Below, piece after piece: positions 9,154-18,695 of a stretch of DNA of 64,000 bases. The translations under genes and the position numbers were made by a program. The DNA is taken from positions 62,001 to 126,000 of the forward strand of contig JAJFJQ010000051.1 in assembly GCA_021773835.1 (NCBI GenBank), given 5' to 3'. The DNA is from Gammaproteobacteria bacterium (lineage in GTDB: Bacteria; Pseudomonadota; Gammaproteobacteria; Ga0077536). Under the pieces are notes generated by a model. The model ran no database searches and was not told the origin of the DNA. It saw only the letters and a program-made list of their open reading frames with translations. The first letter of the stretch is position 1; every line of letters begins with the position of its first letter.

Positions 9154-9933
9154 ATGCTTACTATCACCGAAGCTGAATTGATGCGATTGGTGGGGCAGTG
9201 GACATGGCCGTTTTTGCGCATTGCAGGATTGGTAATGACCGCCCCAGTGATCGGCACGCGCGCAGTACCGGGCCGCACCCGCATCATTTTGTCGTTGGCA
9301 CTATGCCTCGCGATAGTTCCACACGTTCCCGCACTGCCACCCGTGGCGCTATTAAGCGCTGGTGGTCTGGTCATTACCGTTCAGCAGCTCGTTATCGGTG
9401 CAGCAATAGGATTGGTCTTGCGGCTCGTTTTTGTCGTGGTTGAATTGGCCGGCCAGATCGTAGCGCAGCAAATGGGGCTTGGCTTCGCGTCGCTCGTCGA
9501 TCCCCAAACCGGTTTGCAAGTACCCGTGTTGAGCCAGTTCTACATCATTTTGACGACACTTATGTTTTTTTCACTTGACGGGCATCTGATTCTGATATCG
9601 ACACTCGTGGATAGCTTTACGATCTTGCCGATTGGTGTTGCCGGCATCGGTAGCGCGGGACTCGAGCTCGTACTCGAATGGTCGAGTACCTTGTTCTCAG
9701 GCGCGCTATCGATCGCATTGCCCATCATCGTGTCTTTGTTGGTAGTTAACCTCGCATTTGGTGTTATGGCGCGCTCCGCACCGCAACTCAATGTCTTTGC
9801 GGTTGGTTTCCCCGTCATGATCTTATTTGGGATCTTTATCATTTTTTTAAGCCTAGACACACTCGAAGTACATTTACGCTCCAACTTTGACGGCGCCTTT
9901 GCGGTCGCGCGACAAATTCTTAGGAGCCCGTAG
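9154..9933 (+). CDS. fliR: Flagellar export gate protein FliR
   Basis: Polytopic membrane subunit of the export channel, related to FliP-FliQ fused in fold. 259 residues with about six hydrophobic segments. Family features include FLRIAGLVMTAPVIGTRAVP near the N-terminus and QQMGLGFASLVDPQ in the middle. A 49-base AT-rich gap separates it from fliQ; flhB follows after three bases. Confidence 0.94.
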   Translation: MLTITEAELMRLVGQWTWPFLRIAGLVMTAPVIGTRAVPGRTRIILSLALCLAIVPHVPALPPVALLSAGGLVITVQQLVIGAAIGLVLRLVFVVVELAGQIVAQQMGLGFASLVDPQTGLQVPVLSQFYIILTTLMFFSLDGHLILISTLVDSFTILPIGVAGIGSAGLELVLEWSSTLFSGALSIALPIIVSLLVVNLAFGVMARSAPQLNVFAVGFPVMILFGIFIIFLSLDTLEVHLRSNFDGAFAVARQILRSP

Positions 9934-9936
9934 ATA

Positions 9937-11058
9937 ATGGCTGATAATCAGACCGGGCAAGAGCGTACAGAAGAGGCGACTCCAAAAAAACGTAGTGACG
10001 CGCGCGAGAAGGGGAATGTCCCGCGCTCGCGCGAGTTAACCACGGCAATGTTGTTGTTCACCGCTGTTATCGGGTTCTATTTAAGCTCCGATTGGTTCTT
10101 CAGCGAACTTGCGGTACTCCTGAAGGGTGGCTTCTCGCTTAGCCGGGGCCAAATTTTCGATCCAACCTACACCTACCACGCCACCGTGAACGCCGGCTTG
10201 ACCGGACTCAGTGCATTAACACCACTGCTAGTGTTGCTGACTATCGTTGCCGCGCTGGCTCCGATAGCGGTCGGTGGTTGGTCGTTCGATCCAAGTGCTA
10301 GCTCGGTTAAATTAAATCGACTAGATCCGATCGCAGGACTCAAAAAAGTCTTTGGTGCGCGCGGATTCATCGAAATGTTTAAGGCGCTGGCTAAATTCGC
10401 ATTGATTCTCGGCTTCGCCTTGATCGCGCTTTATGGCCAGTTCGATCATGTAAGCCGCATAGGCCTAATGGATACCGACACCGCGCTAGCCGATGCTGGG
10501 GTTATCGTGATGCAGATATTTACGATCAGCGCGTTGGCCACACTACTGATCGCCGCCATCGATGTGCCATTTCAGATATGGGACAACGGCCGCAAGCTGC
10601 GCATGACCCGTCAAGAAGTTAAGGATGAAACCAAGCAGCAAGAAGGGTCGCCCGAGATGCGGGGACGGATCCGAAACCTACAGCAGGAACTCGCTAATCG
10701 GCGAATGATGGAAGAAGTACCGAACGCCGATGTCGTGGTAACCAATCCGTCGCATTATGCCGTGGCATTGCGCTTCGATCCGGAGACCATGTCGGCCCCA
10801 CGGGTTATCGCGAAAGGCGCTGATCAAGTCGCATTACGGATCCGCGATTTGGCCGTTCTGTCAAACGTAACGATTCTGTCGGCACCACCGCTAGCGCGAT
10901 CCATCTATCACACGACGAAGCTGAACCGCGAGATCCCCGCAGGCTTGTACGTAGCCGCTGCACAGGTGCTGGCTTATGTCTTTCAATTGAAACGTAAAGA
11001 GCGGCCGGCTGCCGTGTCATTCGACGACCTCCCGATACCAACCGAGCTGCAATACTGA
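9937..11058 (+). CDS. flhB: Flagellar export switch protein FlhB
   Basis: Membrane protein whose self-cleaving cytoplasmic domain switches export from rod/hook to filament proteins. Four N-terminal membrane helices are followed by the cytosolic domain. The start region EERTEEATPKKR-like (GQERTEEATPKKRSDARE) is diagnostic. The autocleavage site reads N270-P-S-H instead of the usual NPTH; Asn and Pro, between which the bond breaks, are kept. 373 residues. Confidence 0.95.
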   Translation: MADNQTGQERTEEATPKKRSDAREKGNVPRSRELTTAMLLFTAVIGFYLSSDWFFSELAVLLKGGFSLSRGQIFDPTYTYHATVNAGLTGLSALTPLLVLLTIVAALAPIAVGGWSFDPSASSVKLNRLDPIAGLKKVFGARGFIEMFKALAKFALILGFALIALYGQFDHVSRIGLMDTDTALADAGVIVMQIFTISALATLLIAAIDVPFQIWDNGRKLRMTRQEVKDETKQQEGSPEMRGRIRNLQQELANRRMMEEVPNADVVVTNPSHYAVALRFDPETMSAPRVIAKGADQVALRIRDLAVLSNVTILSAPPLARSIYHTTKLNREIPAGLYVAAAQVLAYVFQLKRKERPAAVSFDDLPIPTELQY

Positions 11059-11063
11059 TCTAA

Positions 11064-13181
11064 ATGGCAAATACACCACAAAACTTGTTCAGTATCGCTG
11101 GGTTGAAGCAATTGTCGACGTCTGGTGTCGGCACACCTTTATTACTTTTGGCGATCATGACAATGATGGTCGTGCCGATGCCAACGTTCTTGTTGGATGT
11201 TTTTTTTACGTTCAACATTTCACTGTCGCTGGTGGTGTTGCTCGCTGGTATCTACTCGCGACGCCCACTCGATTTCGCCGCCTTCCCAACAGTGCTGCTA
11301 GTAGCGACGCTGCTGCGCTTGTCCCTGAATGTCGCGTCCACGCGAGTGGTTTTGCTTAACGGACACACCGGCACGGGCGCTGCCGGGGATGTGATCCAGG
11401 CATTTGGTGATTTTGTTGTCGGCGGCAACTATACGGTTGGGTTTGTTGTGTTCGCGATACTCGTCATTATCAATTTCGTGGTGGTGACTAAGGGCGCGGG
11501 ACGGATCTCGGAAGTTAGTGCACGCTTCACATTGGATGCCATGCCAGGTAAGCAGATGGCAATCGATGCGGATCTCAATACCGGGACCATCACTCAAGAA
11601 GAGGCTAAAGCGCGCCGCGAAGAAGTTGCACAAGAGGCAGACTTCTACGGCGCCATGGACGGTGCGAGCAAGTTCGTCCGCGGTGATGCCATCGCCGGAA
11701 TACTGATTTTGTTTATCAACATCGTCGGTGGGCTTGCGATCGGCGCGGCCCAACATGGTATGGCGATCAGCGAAGCCGTACGGGTCTTCACGCTATTGAC
11801 CATTGGTGACGGTCTGGTCGCGCAGATCCCGTCGCTGTTTCTGGCTACCGCAGCTGCGATTATGGTGACGCGTGTGTCCGCCGAGGAAGACGTTGGCGAC
11901 CAGGTCTTGACGCAATTGTTCGACGATCCCAAGGCCTTGACGGTGACCGCAGCACTAATGGGGCTGCTCGGCATCATTCCTGGGATGCCAAACATTGCAT
12001 TTTTATTGATCGCTGGTGCCGCAGGTGCGGGTGCCTATTGGCAGCGACAACGTATCGCTGAGCGTACGCGCGAGCAAGAGCTAACGCCACCACCACCACC
12101 GCCACCGGAAAATAAAGAGTTAACCTGGGATGACGTTGCGCCGCTCGATGCGATCGGACTAGAGGTTGGTTATCGATTGATTCCTTTGGTTGATCGGAAT
12201 CAAAACGGCCAGTTATTGAATCGCCTAAGGGGCGTACGGAAAAAGCTGTCACAGGAACTCGGATTTTTAGTTCCTGCCGTGCACATTCGAGACAACCTTG
12301 ATCTCGATCCAACCACCTACCGGATCACACTGCATGGCAGCACGATTGCGGAGGCAGCGATTTATCCAGATCAAGACTTGGCAATTAACCCGGGACAGGT
12401 ATATGGGGAGCTCAACGGAAACGCGGTAACCGATCCGGTGTTCAATCTTGAGGCGGTATGGATCGGCGAGGACCAGCGTGAACAGGCGCAGGCGTTCGGG
12501 TACACCGTGGTGGATGCGAGTACCGTCGTCGCAACACATTTGAGCCAGACGGTGCAAGAGCACGCGCACGAATTATTAGGACATGACGAAGTACAGCAAT
12601 TACTCGATGGTATGGCGAAGGTATCGCCGAAGCTGGTTGAAGAGCTTGTCCCAAATATTTTGCCATTCAGCACCGTGGTTAAGGTGATGCAAAACCTATT
12701 GGCTGAGCAGGTACCGGTACGTGACGTGCGCACGGTGCTCGAGGTGCTGTCGGAACACGGACTCAAGAGTCAAGACTCTGGCGCCTTAACCGGCTTGGTG
12801 CGCGCCGCACTCGGTCGTTCGATAGTCCAACAAATCAATGGTTTGGCGGAAGAGTTGCCGGTCATCACCCTGGATCCGTCGTTGGAACAGATATTGCAGC
12901 GCTCAATTGAAACGATGTCGGAGACGGGTGTGGCAATTGAACCAGGATTAGCAAACCGCATGCTGCAATCGCTAAACGAGGCGCATGGCAGGCAAGAACT
13001 TAGCGGTCATCCGTCGGTGTTACTCGTGCCGGACGGCTTGCGCGACTTTGTCTCCCGATTCGCCAGACACAGTATCAAGGCCTTGCATGTACTTGGCTAT
13101 AACGAAGTGCCCGGTACGACCCAGATAAGAATTGTGGCCACGGTTGGCGATGAGACAGGTGGTTTAGCGGGTGCGAGTTAA
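11064..13181 (+). CDS. flhA: Flagellar export gate ring protein FlhA
   Basis: Nonameric export gate component: an N-terminal membrane domain with about eight helices and a large cytoplasmic ring domain. 705 residues, standard. Conserved blocks visible: RRPLDFAAFPTVLL, DAMPGKQMAIDADLN (FHIPEP loop region) and FVRGDAIAGILI. A proline run links the membrane and cytosolic halves near residue 340. It starts five bases after flhB. Confidence 0.96.
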   Translation: MANTPQNLFSIAGLKQLSTSGVGTPLLLLAIMTMMVVPMPTFLLDVFFTFNISLSLVVLLAGIYSRRPLDFAAFPTVLLVATLLRLSLNVASTRVVLLNGHTGTGAAGDVIQAFGDFVVGGNYTVGFVVFAILVIINFVVVTKGAGRISEVSARFTLDAMPGKQMAIDADLNTGTITQEEAKARREEVAQEADFYGAMDGASKFVRGDAIAGILILFINIVGGLAIGAAQHGMAISEAVRVFTLLTIGDGLVAQIPSLFLATAAAIMVTRVSAEEDVGDQVLTQLFDDPKALTVTAALMGLLGIIPGMPNIAFLLIAGAAGAGAYWQRQRIAERTREQELTPPPPPPPENKELTWDDVAPLDAIGLEVGYRLIPLVDRNQNGQLLNRLRGVRKKLSQELGFLVPAVHIRDNLDLDPTTYRITLHGSTIAEAAIYPDQDLAINPGQVYGELNGNAVTDPVFNLEAVWIGEDQREQAQAFGYTVVDASTVVATHLSQTVQEHAHELLGHDEVQQLLDGMAKVSPKLVEELVPNILPFSTVVKVMQNLLAEQVPVRDVRTVLEVLSEHGLKSQDSGALTGLVRAALGRSIVQQINGLAEELPVITLDPSLEQILQRSIETMSETGVAIEPGLANRMLQSLNEAHGRQELSGHPSVLLVPDGLRDFVSRFARHSIKALHVLGYNEVPGTTQIRIVATVGDETGGLAGAS

Positions 13182-13220
13182 ACCGCAATCAACAATGACG
13201 ACTGTAAGGGAGATGTTGAC

Positions 13221-14465
13221 ATGAAGGTGCGCCGATACTTTGCCGCAAATATGCGCAGCGCGCTCGAAATGGTTCGCAATGAGCAAGGCCCCGACGTGCT
13301 GATTTTATCTAATCGCAAAGTTGAGGACGGCGTTGAATTGGTCACCGCAGAAGGGGCGATCGACGACGAATTGGTACAAAAATTTGCTGACCACGCGAAG
13401 GCTGAGGTCAGGGATCGGATCGCGGCGAGAGAGCCGGAGGCAAGCGAAGTCGCGGAGCTGTCGGAAGATCCTGTACCGACACCCAAGCCCGTAGCGCTAG
13501 TATCGGAGATGATTCAAGCAGAGGACGGCGCGAAACTTTGGAGCGATGGCCCGACGGTCAAACTCATGCAACGCGAATTAAGTGACTTACGCGGCTTGCT
13601 CGAACAGCAAATGTGCGGCTTGGCGTGGTCAGAATTTGGCGGTAAGCATCCCACCCGAGCGCGATTACTGCGTGTGTTATCGCGTGCCGGCATCGTACCG
13701 ACATTGGGGCGTGAACTGATCGCTGCCCTACCGGATAACGTCCAATTCGAACACGGCTGGAGATTGGTTTTGGGCGCATTTGAATCACGCCTTGAGGTAC
13801 TCGACGATCCGATCCTGAAGTTCGGAGGTCGAGTTAGCTTATGTGGACCGAGCGGCGTTGGGAAGACGCTTTTGGCATGCAAACTTGCTGCGCAATATGC
13901 GATCGATCACGGTCCCGACCGGGTTGCACTCATATCTACCGACGACCAACGACTAGGCGCTCAGCAACAGCTCAAGGTATTCGGCGGGCTTCTTGGTATT
14001 GCCGTTCACGCGACGCGCAATCTAGATGAGCTGACCGCCTGCCTCGATCGCCTCCAAGATAAGGGACTCGTCCTCATCGATACTGCCGGTGTTTCTGTCG
14101 ATGACATTCGCCTACGGGAGATGATCACCAAATTAGCCGTGCTCGACGAGCCGGCCAAGAACTATCTGGTAGTTGGGGCGACGACGGACTATCTAAGTTT
14201 AAACAAGGTCCTTGCTGCAACCGCCGACTTAGCCCTCGATGGCTGCGTGCTGACAAAACTTGACGAGGCGGCAGTACTGGGCCCAGCCCTATCGGCCATT
14301 ATCGAAGCGAACTTACCAGTGGCCTACCTGTGTGCTGGTCAGCAGGTTCCGGACGATCTCGAAGCACCGCTAGCGCGTAACTTAGTTGGTCGCACGATCG
14401 CATTGGCCGGTGAAACACCGTCACCTGAAGATCCAGCTCAACTGGAACGCGCATTTGTCGCCTAA
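13221..14465 (+). CDS. flhF: Flagellar placement SRP-type GTPase FlhF
   Basis: SRP54/FtsY-like GTPase that marks the pole for flagellar assembly. N-terminal MKVRRYFAANMRSALEMVR is typical of FlhF. The NG domain follows with P-loop GPSGVGKT, a second G-motif region with STDDQRLGAQQQL, and DTAG. 414 residues. FlhF with FlhG points to a polar flagellum. Confidence 0.94.
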   Translation: MKVRRYFAANMRSALEMVRNEQGPDVLILSNRKVEDGVELVTAEGAIDDELVQKFADHAKAEVRDRIAAREPEASEVAELSEDPVPTPKPVALVSEMIQAEDGAKLWSDGPTVKLMQRELSDLRGLLEQQMCGLAWSEFGGKHPTRARLLRVLSRAGIVPTLGRELIAALPDNVQFEHGWRLVLGAFESRLEVLDDPILKFGGRVSLCGPSGVGKTLLACKLAAQYAIDHGPDRVALISTDDQRLGAQQQLKVFGGLLGIAVHATRNLDELTACLDRLQDKGLVLIDTAGVSVDDIRLREMITKLAVLDEPAKNYLVVGATTDYLSLNKVLAATADLALDGCVLTKLDEAAVLGPALSAIIEANLPVAYLCAGQQVPDDLEAPLARNLVGRTIALAGETPSPEDPAQLERAFVA

Positions 14466-14526
14466 GCGCGGTGAATAATTCTATTACTAATACAAACAAA
14501 ACCGTGCATTTCAGGAACTACTCATC

Positions 14527-15387
14527 ATGTTAAATCCGATACCCGTCGACTCCACGCCAGGGCCGACTCATGTTATTGCGATCACGAGCGGGAAGGGCGG
14601 TGTTGGCAAGAGCACCGTCTCAATCAATCTCGCCGTGTCGCTCGCCGATCTTGGCCGCACCGTGACCCTACTCGATGCCGATTTGGGCTTGGCCAACATC
14701 GACGTGATGCTAGGGCTTAGTCCCGAACGCAATCTAATCGATGTCCTTGATGGACGCTGCGATTTAGATGAAATCTTGATCGCTGGGCCAAGCGGCATAC
14801 AACTCGTCCCGGCGGCCTCAGGCGTGCAGCGGATGGCTGAGCTTGCTGAGGCGGAACGCGCTGGTTTGCTCTATGCCTTCAGCCAATTGGAGCGACGCAC
14901 CGATGTCATGATTGTCGATACTGCGGCAGGGATCGCTGCCAATACCTTGCAATTTTGCGATGCCTCGCAGGAAGTCATCGTTGTTGTGTGCAACGACCCC
15001 GCGTCGGTAACCGACGCCTACGCGACGATTAAAGTACTCAATCAACGTACGGGCCGTAACCGGTTCCGGATCCTGGTCAATCAAGCCGTCAATAACGCCG
15101 AGGCTTTCGCCTTGTTCGGCAAGCTTACCGAGGTGACCTACCGCTTTCTCGATGTTTCGCTGGATTACGCGGGCGCAATACCCATTGATCGAAACGTCCG
15201 CACCGCGCTGAGGCGACGAATGGCGGTGGTTGAAAGCCATCCAAGCAGCCCGGCAGGGGTCGCATTCAAGAATTTGGCGGATACGGCCGATAGATGGCCT
15301 ACGCCGCTTTACGCGAGTGGTCAGCTCGAGTTTTTTGTCGAGCGGATGATTCAGGCAGATATGACTGGAGGGCATATCACGGCATGA
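14527..15387 (+). CDS. flhG: Flagellar number regulator FlhG (FleN), MinD-like ATPase
   Basis: MinD/ParA-type ATPase that limits flagellar number, acting against FlhF and, in known systems, against the master activator FleQ. Deviant Walker A GKGGVGKST, the LDADLGLANIDVMLGL block and DTAAGI (switch II) are clear. 286 residues. The stop overlaps fliA as ATGA. A 61-base AT-rich gap separates it from flhF. Confidence 0.93.
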   Translation: MLNPIPVDSTPGPTHVIAITSGKGGVGKSTVSINLAVSLADLGRTVTLLDADLGLANIDVMLGLSPERNLIDVLDGRCDLDEILIAGPSGIQLVPAASGVQRMAELAEAERAGLLYAFSQLERRTDVMIVDTAAGIAANTLQFCDASQEVIVVVCNDPASVTDAYATIKVLNQRTGRNRFRILVNQAVNNAEAFALFGKLTEVTYRFLDVSLDYAGAIPIDRNVRTALRRRMAVVESHPSSPAGVAFKNLADTADRWPTPLYASGQLEFFVERMIQADMTGGHITA

Positions 15388-16124
15388 ACCGAGCAGCAAA
15401 ATATAAAAAAGCCGCAAATTCGGATCTGAGTATCGCGAGCCAGACTGAATACGTCGAGCAATACGCCTCGTTGGTGAAACGCATTGCCTATCACTTAATG
15501 AGCCGTTTGCCGCCGACTGTACAGGTCGACGATTTGATTCAGTCCGGCATGATTGGCCTGTTGGAGGCCGCACGAAATTATGACGCGAGCCAAGGCGCGA
15601 GTTTCGAGACCTATGCGGGAATACGGATCCGAGGGTCGATGCTGGATGAGATCCGCAAAGGCGACTGGGCACCGCGCTCGTTGCATCGCAAGGTTCGCGA
15701 GATCACCCGTGCGGTCAGCCAGCTCGAAGCGGAACACGGACGCGACGCGCGCGACGCCGAAGTGGCTGAGCGGGTCGGGGTAAGTATCGATGAGTATTAT
15801 CGAACTTTGCAGGATGCCAGCGGATACCGGGTGTTTAGCTTCGAGGATCTACAGACCAAGGAAGAGGGCATGTCCGAAGGCCTCGCTGGCAAGATCCCGG
15901 AACCCATGGACGAAGTCGAAGATGATCAATTCAAGGCGGCATTGGCCGCGGAAATCGCGGGACTGCCGGAACGCGAGCGTCTTGTGATGTCCTTGTACTA
16001 CAAAGAGGAACTCAATTTGCGCGAGACCGGTGAAGTGCTCGGGGTTAGCGAGTCGCGCGTCTGCCAGATCCACTCGCAGGCGTTGATCCGGTTGAAGACC
16101 CGAATGTCGGAGTGGACCAGATGA
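15384..16124 (+). CDS. fliA: Flagellar sigma factor FliA (sigma28)
   Basis: RNA polymerase sigma factor for late flagellar and chemotaxis genes. Region 2 (HLMSRLPPTVQVDDLIQSGM, then TYAGIRIRGSMLDEIRKGDW), region 3 and region 4 (LPERERLVMSLYYKEELNL and GVSESRVCQIHSQAL) are all present. ATG 15384 overlaps the flhG stop; the open frame continues to 15294 only as read-through inside flhG. 246 residues. A matching sigma28 promoter lies at 18611. Confidence 0.96.
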   Translation: MNRAAKYKKAANSDLSIASQTEYVEQYASLVKRIAYHLMSRLPPTVQVDDLIQSGMIGLLEAARNYDASQGASFETYAGIRIRGSMLDEIRKGDWAPRSLHRKVREITRAVSQLEAEHGRDARDAEVAERVGVSIDEYYRTLQDASGYRVFSFEDLQTKEEGMSEGLAGKIPEPMDEVEDDQFKAALAAEIAGLPERERLVMSLYYKEELNLRETGEVLGVSESRVCQIHSQALIRLKTRMSEWTR

Positions 16125-16188
16125 AGAGTAACGAAAACACCGGCCGACCCCATGGAATCGGTCAAAGCAAAAATAATAGGAGGAAGGT

Positions 16189-16578
16189 GTGGATAAAAGT
16201 ATGAAGATTCTAGTCGTTGATGACTTTTCAACGATGCGCCGTATTGTTAAGAATCTACTGACGGAATTGGGTTTTACAAACATAGAAGAGGCAGATGATG
16301 GATTGACCGCACTGCCGATGTTGAAGACCGGAAAGTTCGACTTTCTCGTAACTGATTGGAATATGCCGGGGATGGAAGGAATTGATCTGTTGAAGGCTGT
16401 GAGAGCGGAACCGAGTATCGCTAACCTGCCGGCTCTGATGGTGACGGCCGAGGCACGTCGCGAACAAATTGTGCTCGCCGCTGAAGCGGGTGTGAACGGG
16501 TATGTGGTTAAACCTTTCACGGCTGCGACCTTGCAAGAAAAAATCGATAAAATTTTCGCGCGCCTAAAAGCGGCGTGA
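16189..16578 (+). CDS. cheY: Chemotaxis response regulator CheY
   Basis: Single-domain receiver that, when phosphorylated by CheA, binds FliM and changes motor direction. Acidic pair in [11 protein letters not shown], phospho-Asp in VTDWNMPGM, switch Thr in MVTAEA, and Lys in YVVKPF are all present, and the sequence is close to enteric CheY. GTG 16189 is chosen for its strong GGAGGAAGGT ribosome-binding site. 129 residues. A second very similar CheY is at 32010. Confidence 0.94.
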   Translation: MDKSMKILVVDDFSTMRRIVKNLLTELGFTNIEEADDGLTALPMLKTGKFDFLVTDWNMPGMEGIDLLKAVRAEPSIANLPALMVTAEARREQIVLAAEAGVNGYVVKPFTAATLQEKIDKIFARLKAA

Positions 16579-16627
16579 TGTTGATCGTGACTAGTAACCC
16601 CGACCTCAACCCAAATTGTGCAGGGAT

Positions 16628-17434
16628 ATGCCGGTGAAGGTGTGGACTGTGGCCGCGCAAAAAGGCGGTGTTGGTAAGACGACAACCGTCGTCAGTATCG
16701 CGGGATCGTTGGCGCGCCGCGGTTACAAGGTTTTATTGGTCGATCTCGATCCACACGGTTCACTGACAGGTTACTTCGGGTTCAACTGCGATGTTGTCGA
16801 GCCCAATGCCTATGGCTTGTTCGAGGCCGCAGCCAATCACGAGTATCGCGATGTACGCAGCTGCATCGTCGAGACCCAGGAGACGCCGGGCATTTCACTA
16901 GTACCGAGTTCAACCGCATTAGTGTCCTTAGATAGGCGCTATGGTCAACAGCGTGGCATGGGCGGCGTGCTGAAAAAATGTCTGGACGAGCTGGATCACG
17001 AATATGACTATTGTCTGATCGATTGCCCACCAATGCTGGGGATCCTAGTCGTAAATGCACTCGTCGCCTGTAGTTCGCTGATCGTGCCGGTACAAACAGA
17101 GTTTATGGCCGTGAGTTCCGTGGAACGCCTGCTGCGGACATTGGAGATGATCCAGCGGTCGTCCGGACTGGCTGTGCCCTATACCGTGGTCCCGACGATG
17201 TTCGACCGTCGCACGCGTGCCTCGCACGACAGCCTTGCGCGATTACGCGCCCGGCCCGATATCCAGCAATGGCCCGATGTCATTCCTGTTGATACCCAGT
17301 TTCGCGAAGCGAGTCGGATCGGGTTACCACTGACGTGTTGGCAGCCACGTGCTCGCGGCAGCCGCGCCTATGAAGAACTTCTAGATCACCTGAAAGGCTT
17401 TGATCAACCACAGGCATTGTTACGGGCAGGATGA
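16628..17434 (+). CDS. ParA/Soj-type ATPase of the chemotaxis cluster
   Basis: ParA-family ATPase; homologues in polar chemotaxis operons (ParC in Vibrio) position signalling arrays at the pole. Deviant Walker A QKGGVGKTTT, VDLDPHGSLTGYFG, and IDCPPMLGILVVNAL are seen. About 268 residues from ATG 16628; the frame also allows TTG 16616. A ParP-type CheW partner is not seen in the window. The arraying role is inferred from position next to cheY. Confidence 0.85.
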   Translation: MPVKVWTVAAQKGGVGKTTTVVSIAGSLARRGYKVLLVDLDPHGSLTGYFGFNCDVVEPNAYGLFEAAANHEYRDVRSCIVETQETPGISLVPSSTALVSLDRRYGQQRGMGGVLKKCLDELDHEYDYCLIDCPPMLGILVVNALVACSSLIVPVQTEFMAVSSVERLLRTLEMIQRSSGLAVPYTVVPTMFDRRTRASHDSLARLRARPDIQQWPDVIPVDTQFREASRIGLPLTCWQPRARGSRAYEELLDHLKGFDQPQALLRAG

Positions 17435-17514
17435 CGGTGCACTCAGCCGTCGATTTTTACAATTTTAATTCGGCTATCGATTTTACTGGTAGTTGAAAAA
17501 AGGAAGGTGCAGTC

Positions 17515-18423
17515 ATGGCAAGTCTTGCAATGATAAACCCAGATGAATTTGAGCAAGAGATAATCGATCGAGGCCGTCTGGCAGCAGATGTCCTGGACAA
17601 CATGTCCGGGTTCGTTTCTCCCCCGGAGGTCTATTTTAAAATAAATTCTCTGCTTAATTTGGACGATGCTTCCGCTACCGATTTCGCTACTGTGATGTCG
17701 AGTGATCCGAATCTAACTGCGCGACTTCTCCGGATCGTCAATAGCCCTTATTACGCACCGCGCTCCCCGATTGACACTGTTGTGCGCGCTATACCGGTAA
17801 TTGGTATGCGTGAACTGGCCAATTTAGTCTGTTCTGTATGCGCGGTGCAGTCGTTTTCGAAGATTTCCGCAAATGTTACTGACATGAAACGTTTCTGGCG
17901 TCATTCTGTCTATTGCGGGGTCGCTTCGAAAGTTCTCGCAACCGAGCTCAACCTCCCAGATTGTGAGCAAATATTCGTCACCGGCATTTTGCATGACGTT
18001 GGCACGCTTGTGATCAACGATCGCTTCCCAGAACTAGCAGAAAAATCAATTTTGGACGCTGCAGGTAACGAGTCAGTCTTGGCGGATACCGAACGCCGTT
18101 GGCTGGGTTTCAACCATGCGGAAATCGGCGCGATGATAATGCGCGGATGGGGCTTATCCGAGACCGTGTGTGACGCCATTCAGTACCACCATCAGCCGGA
18201 GGTTTCACAAACGGCACCGCTGCAGGCGGCGATAATTCAGGTCGGCGGTATTATGGCTGACCATGCTGGGTTCGGTGGGTTCGCGATATCCAGTGACGCA
18301 ATGCGGGAGGTCTCCGCGGACGTGTTAAAGATCCTTGGTCAGACCGATCCGCATTGGTATGCCGATCTAAGCGAAGAAGTTGGCACACATTTCTCTGAGG
18401 TAGAAGGTCTGCTCACCAGCTAG
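17515..18423 (+). CDS. HDOD-domain signalling protein
   Basis: 302 residues with a full HDOD domain, a degenerate HD-type fold without phosphodiesterase activity used in regulatory scaffolds. Visible: SSDPNLTARLLRIVNSPYY, the helix MRELANLVCSVCAVQSF, TGILHDVGTLVINDRFPELAE and the NHAEIGAMIMRGWGL helix. HD residues are partly kept (LHDVG), so weak metal binding cannot be excluded. A GGAAGGTG site precedes the ATG. The exact function is unknown; such genes are common near flagellar and chemotaxis loci. Confidence 0.85.
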   Translation: MASLAMINPDEFEQEIIDRGRLAADVLDNMSGFVSPPEVYFKINSLLNLDDASATDFATVMSSDPNLTARLLRIVNSPYYAPRSPIDTVVRAIPVIGMRELANLVCSVCAVQSFSKISANVTDMKRFWRHSVYCGVASKVLATELNLPDCEQIFVTGILHDVGTLVINDRFPELAEKSILDAAGNESVLADTERRWLGFNHAEIGAMIMRGWGLSETVCDAIQYHHQPEVSQTAPLQAAIIQVGGIMADHAGFGGFAISSDAMREVSADVLKILGQTDPHWYADLSEEVGTHFSEVEGLLTS

Positions 18424-18610
18424 CGTCCTTCACTAAGTATTTTCAAGTTCGCCGCCGAGTTTCGCTCAGGCGTAGATGACTTCTTTTCGCGTTTAACTGG
18501 GCCACCATCTGGGTGCAATTAGATTCAGCGCGAAAGCGGCGGACTGCCTGTGCAGCTTTCGCCTTCGTCACCATCTCCTCGTAAGTTCTCGATCGGTGTA
18601 AACGTCAGCC

Positions 18611-18637
18611 TAAAGTTGCGCATGATGCAGCCGAAAT
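18611..18637 (+). promoter_or_regulatory. Sigma28 (FliA) promoter upstream of cheZ-cheA
   Basis: TAAAGTTG, an 11-base spacer, then GCCGAAAT, against the FliA consensus TAAAGTTT-N11-GCCGATAA (7 of 8 and 6 of 8 matches with exact spacing). It lies in the 272-base gap before cheZ (18424-18695), about 59 bases from the TTG and 113 from the ATG candidates. Nothing else is recognised in that gap. Confidence 0.7.
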
Positions 18638-18695
18638 AGAATTGAAGCTCCGCCGTCGCAAATGCGCGTAGAGAACTCGGTGCCTAACGAATTAA

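Noticed and set aside
14818-15672. Long minus-strand frame opposite flhG/fliA (284 codons)
   Set aside because: It is antisense to two clearly conserved genes and has no family features.
15849-16685. Minus-strand frame opposite fliA/cheY (278 codons)
   Set aside because: Antisense shadow of known genes; Ser/Arg-rich composition typical of such frames.
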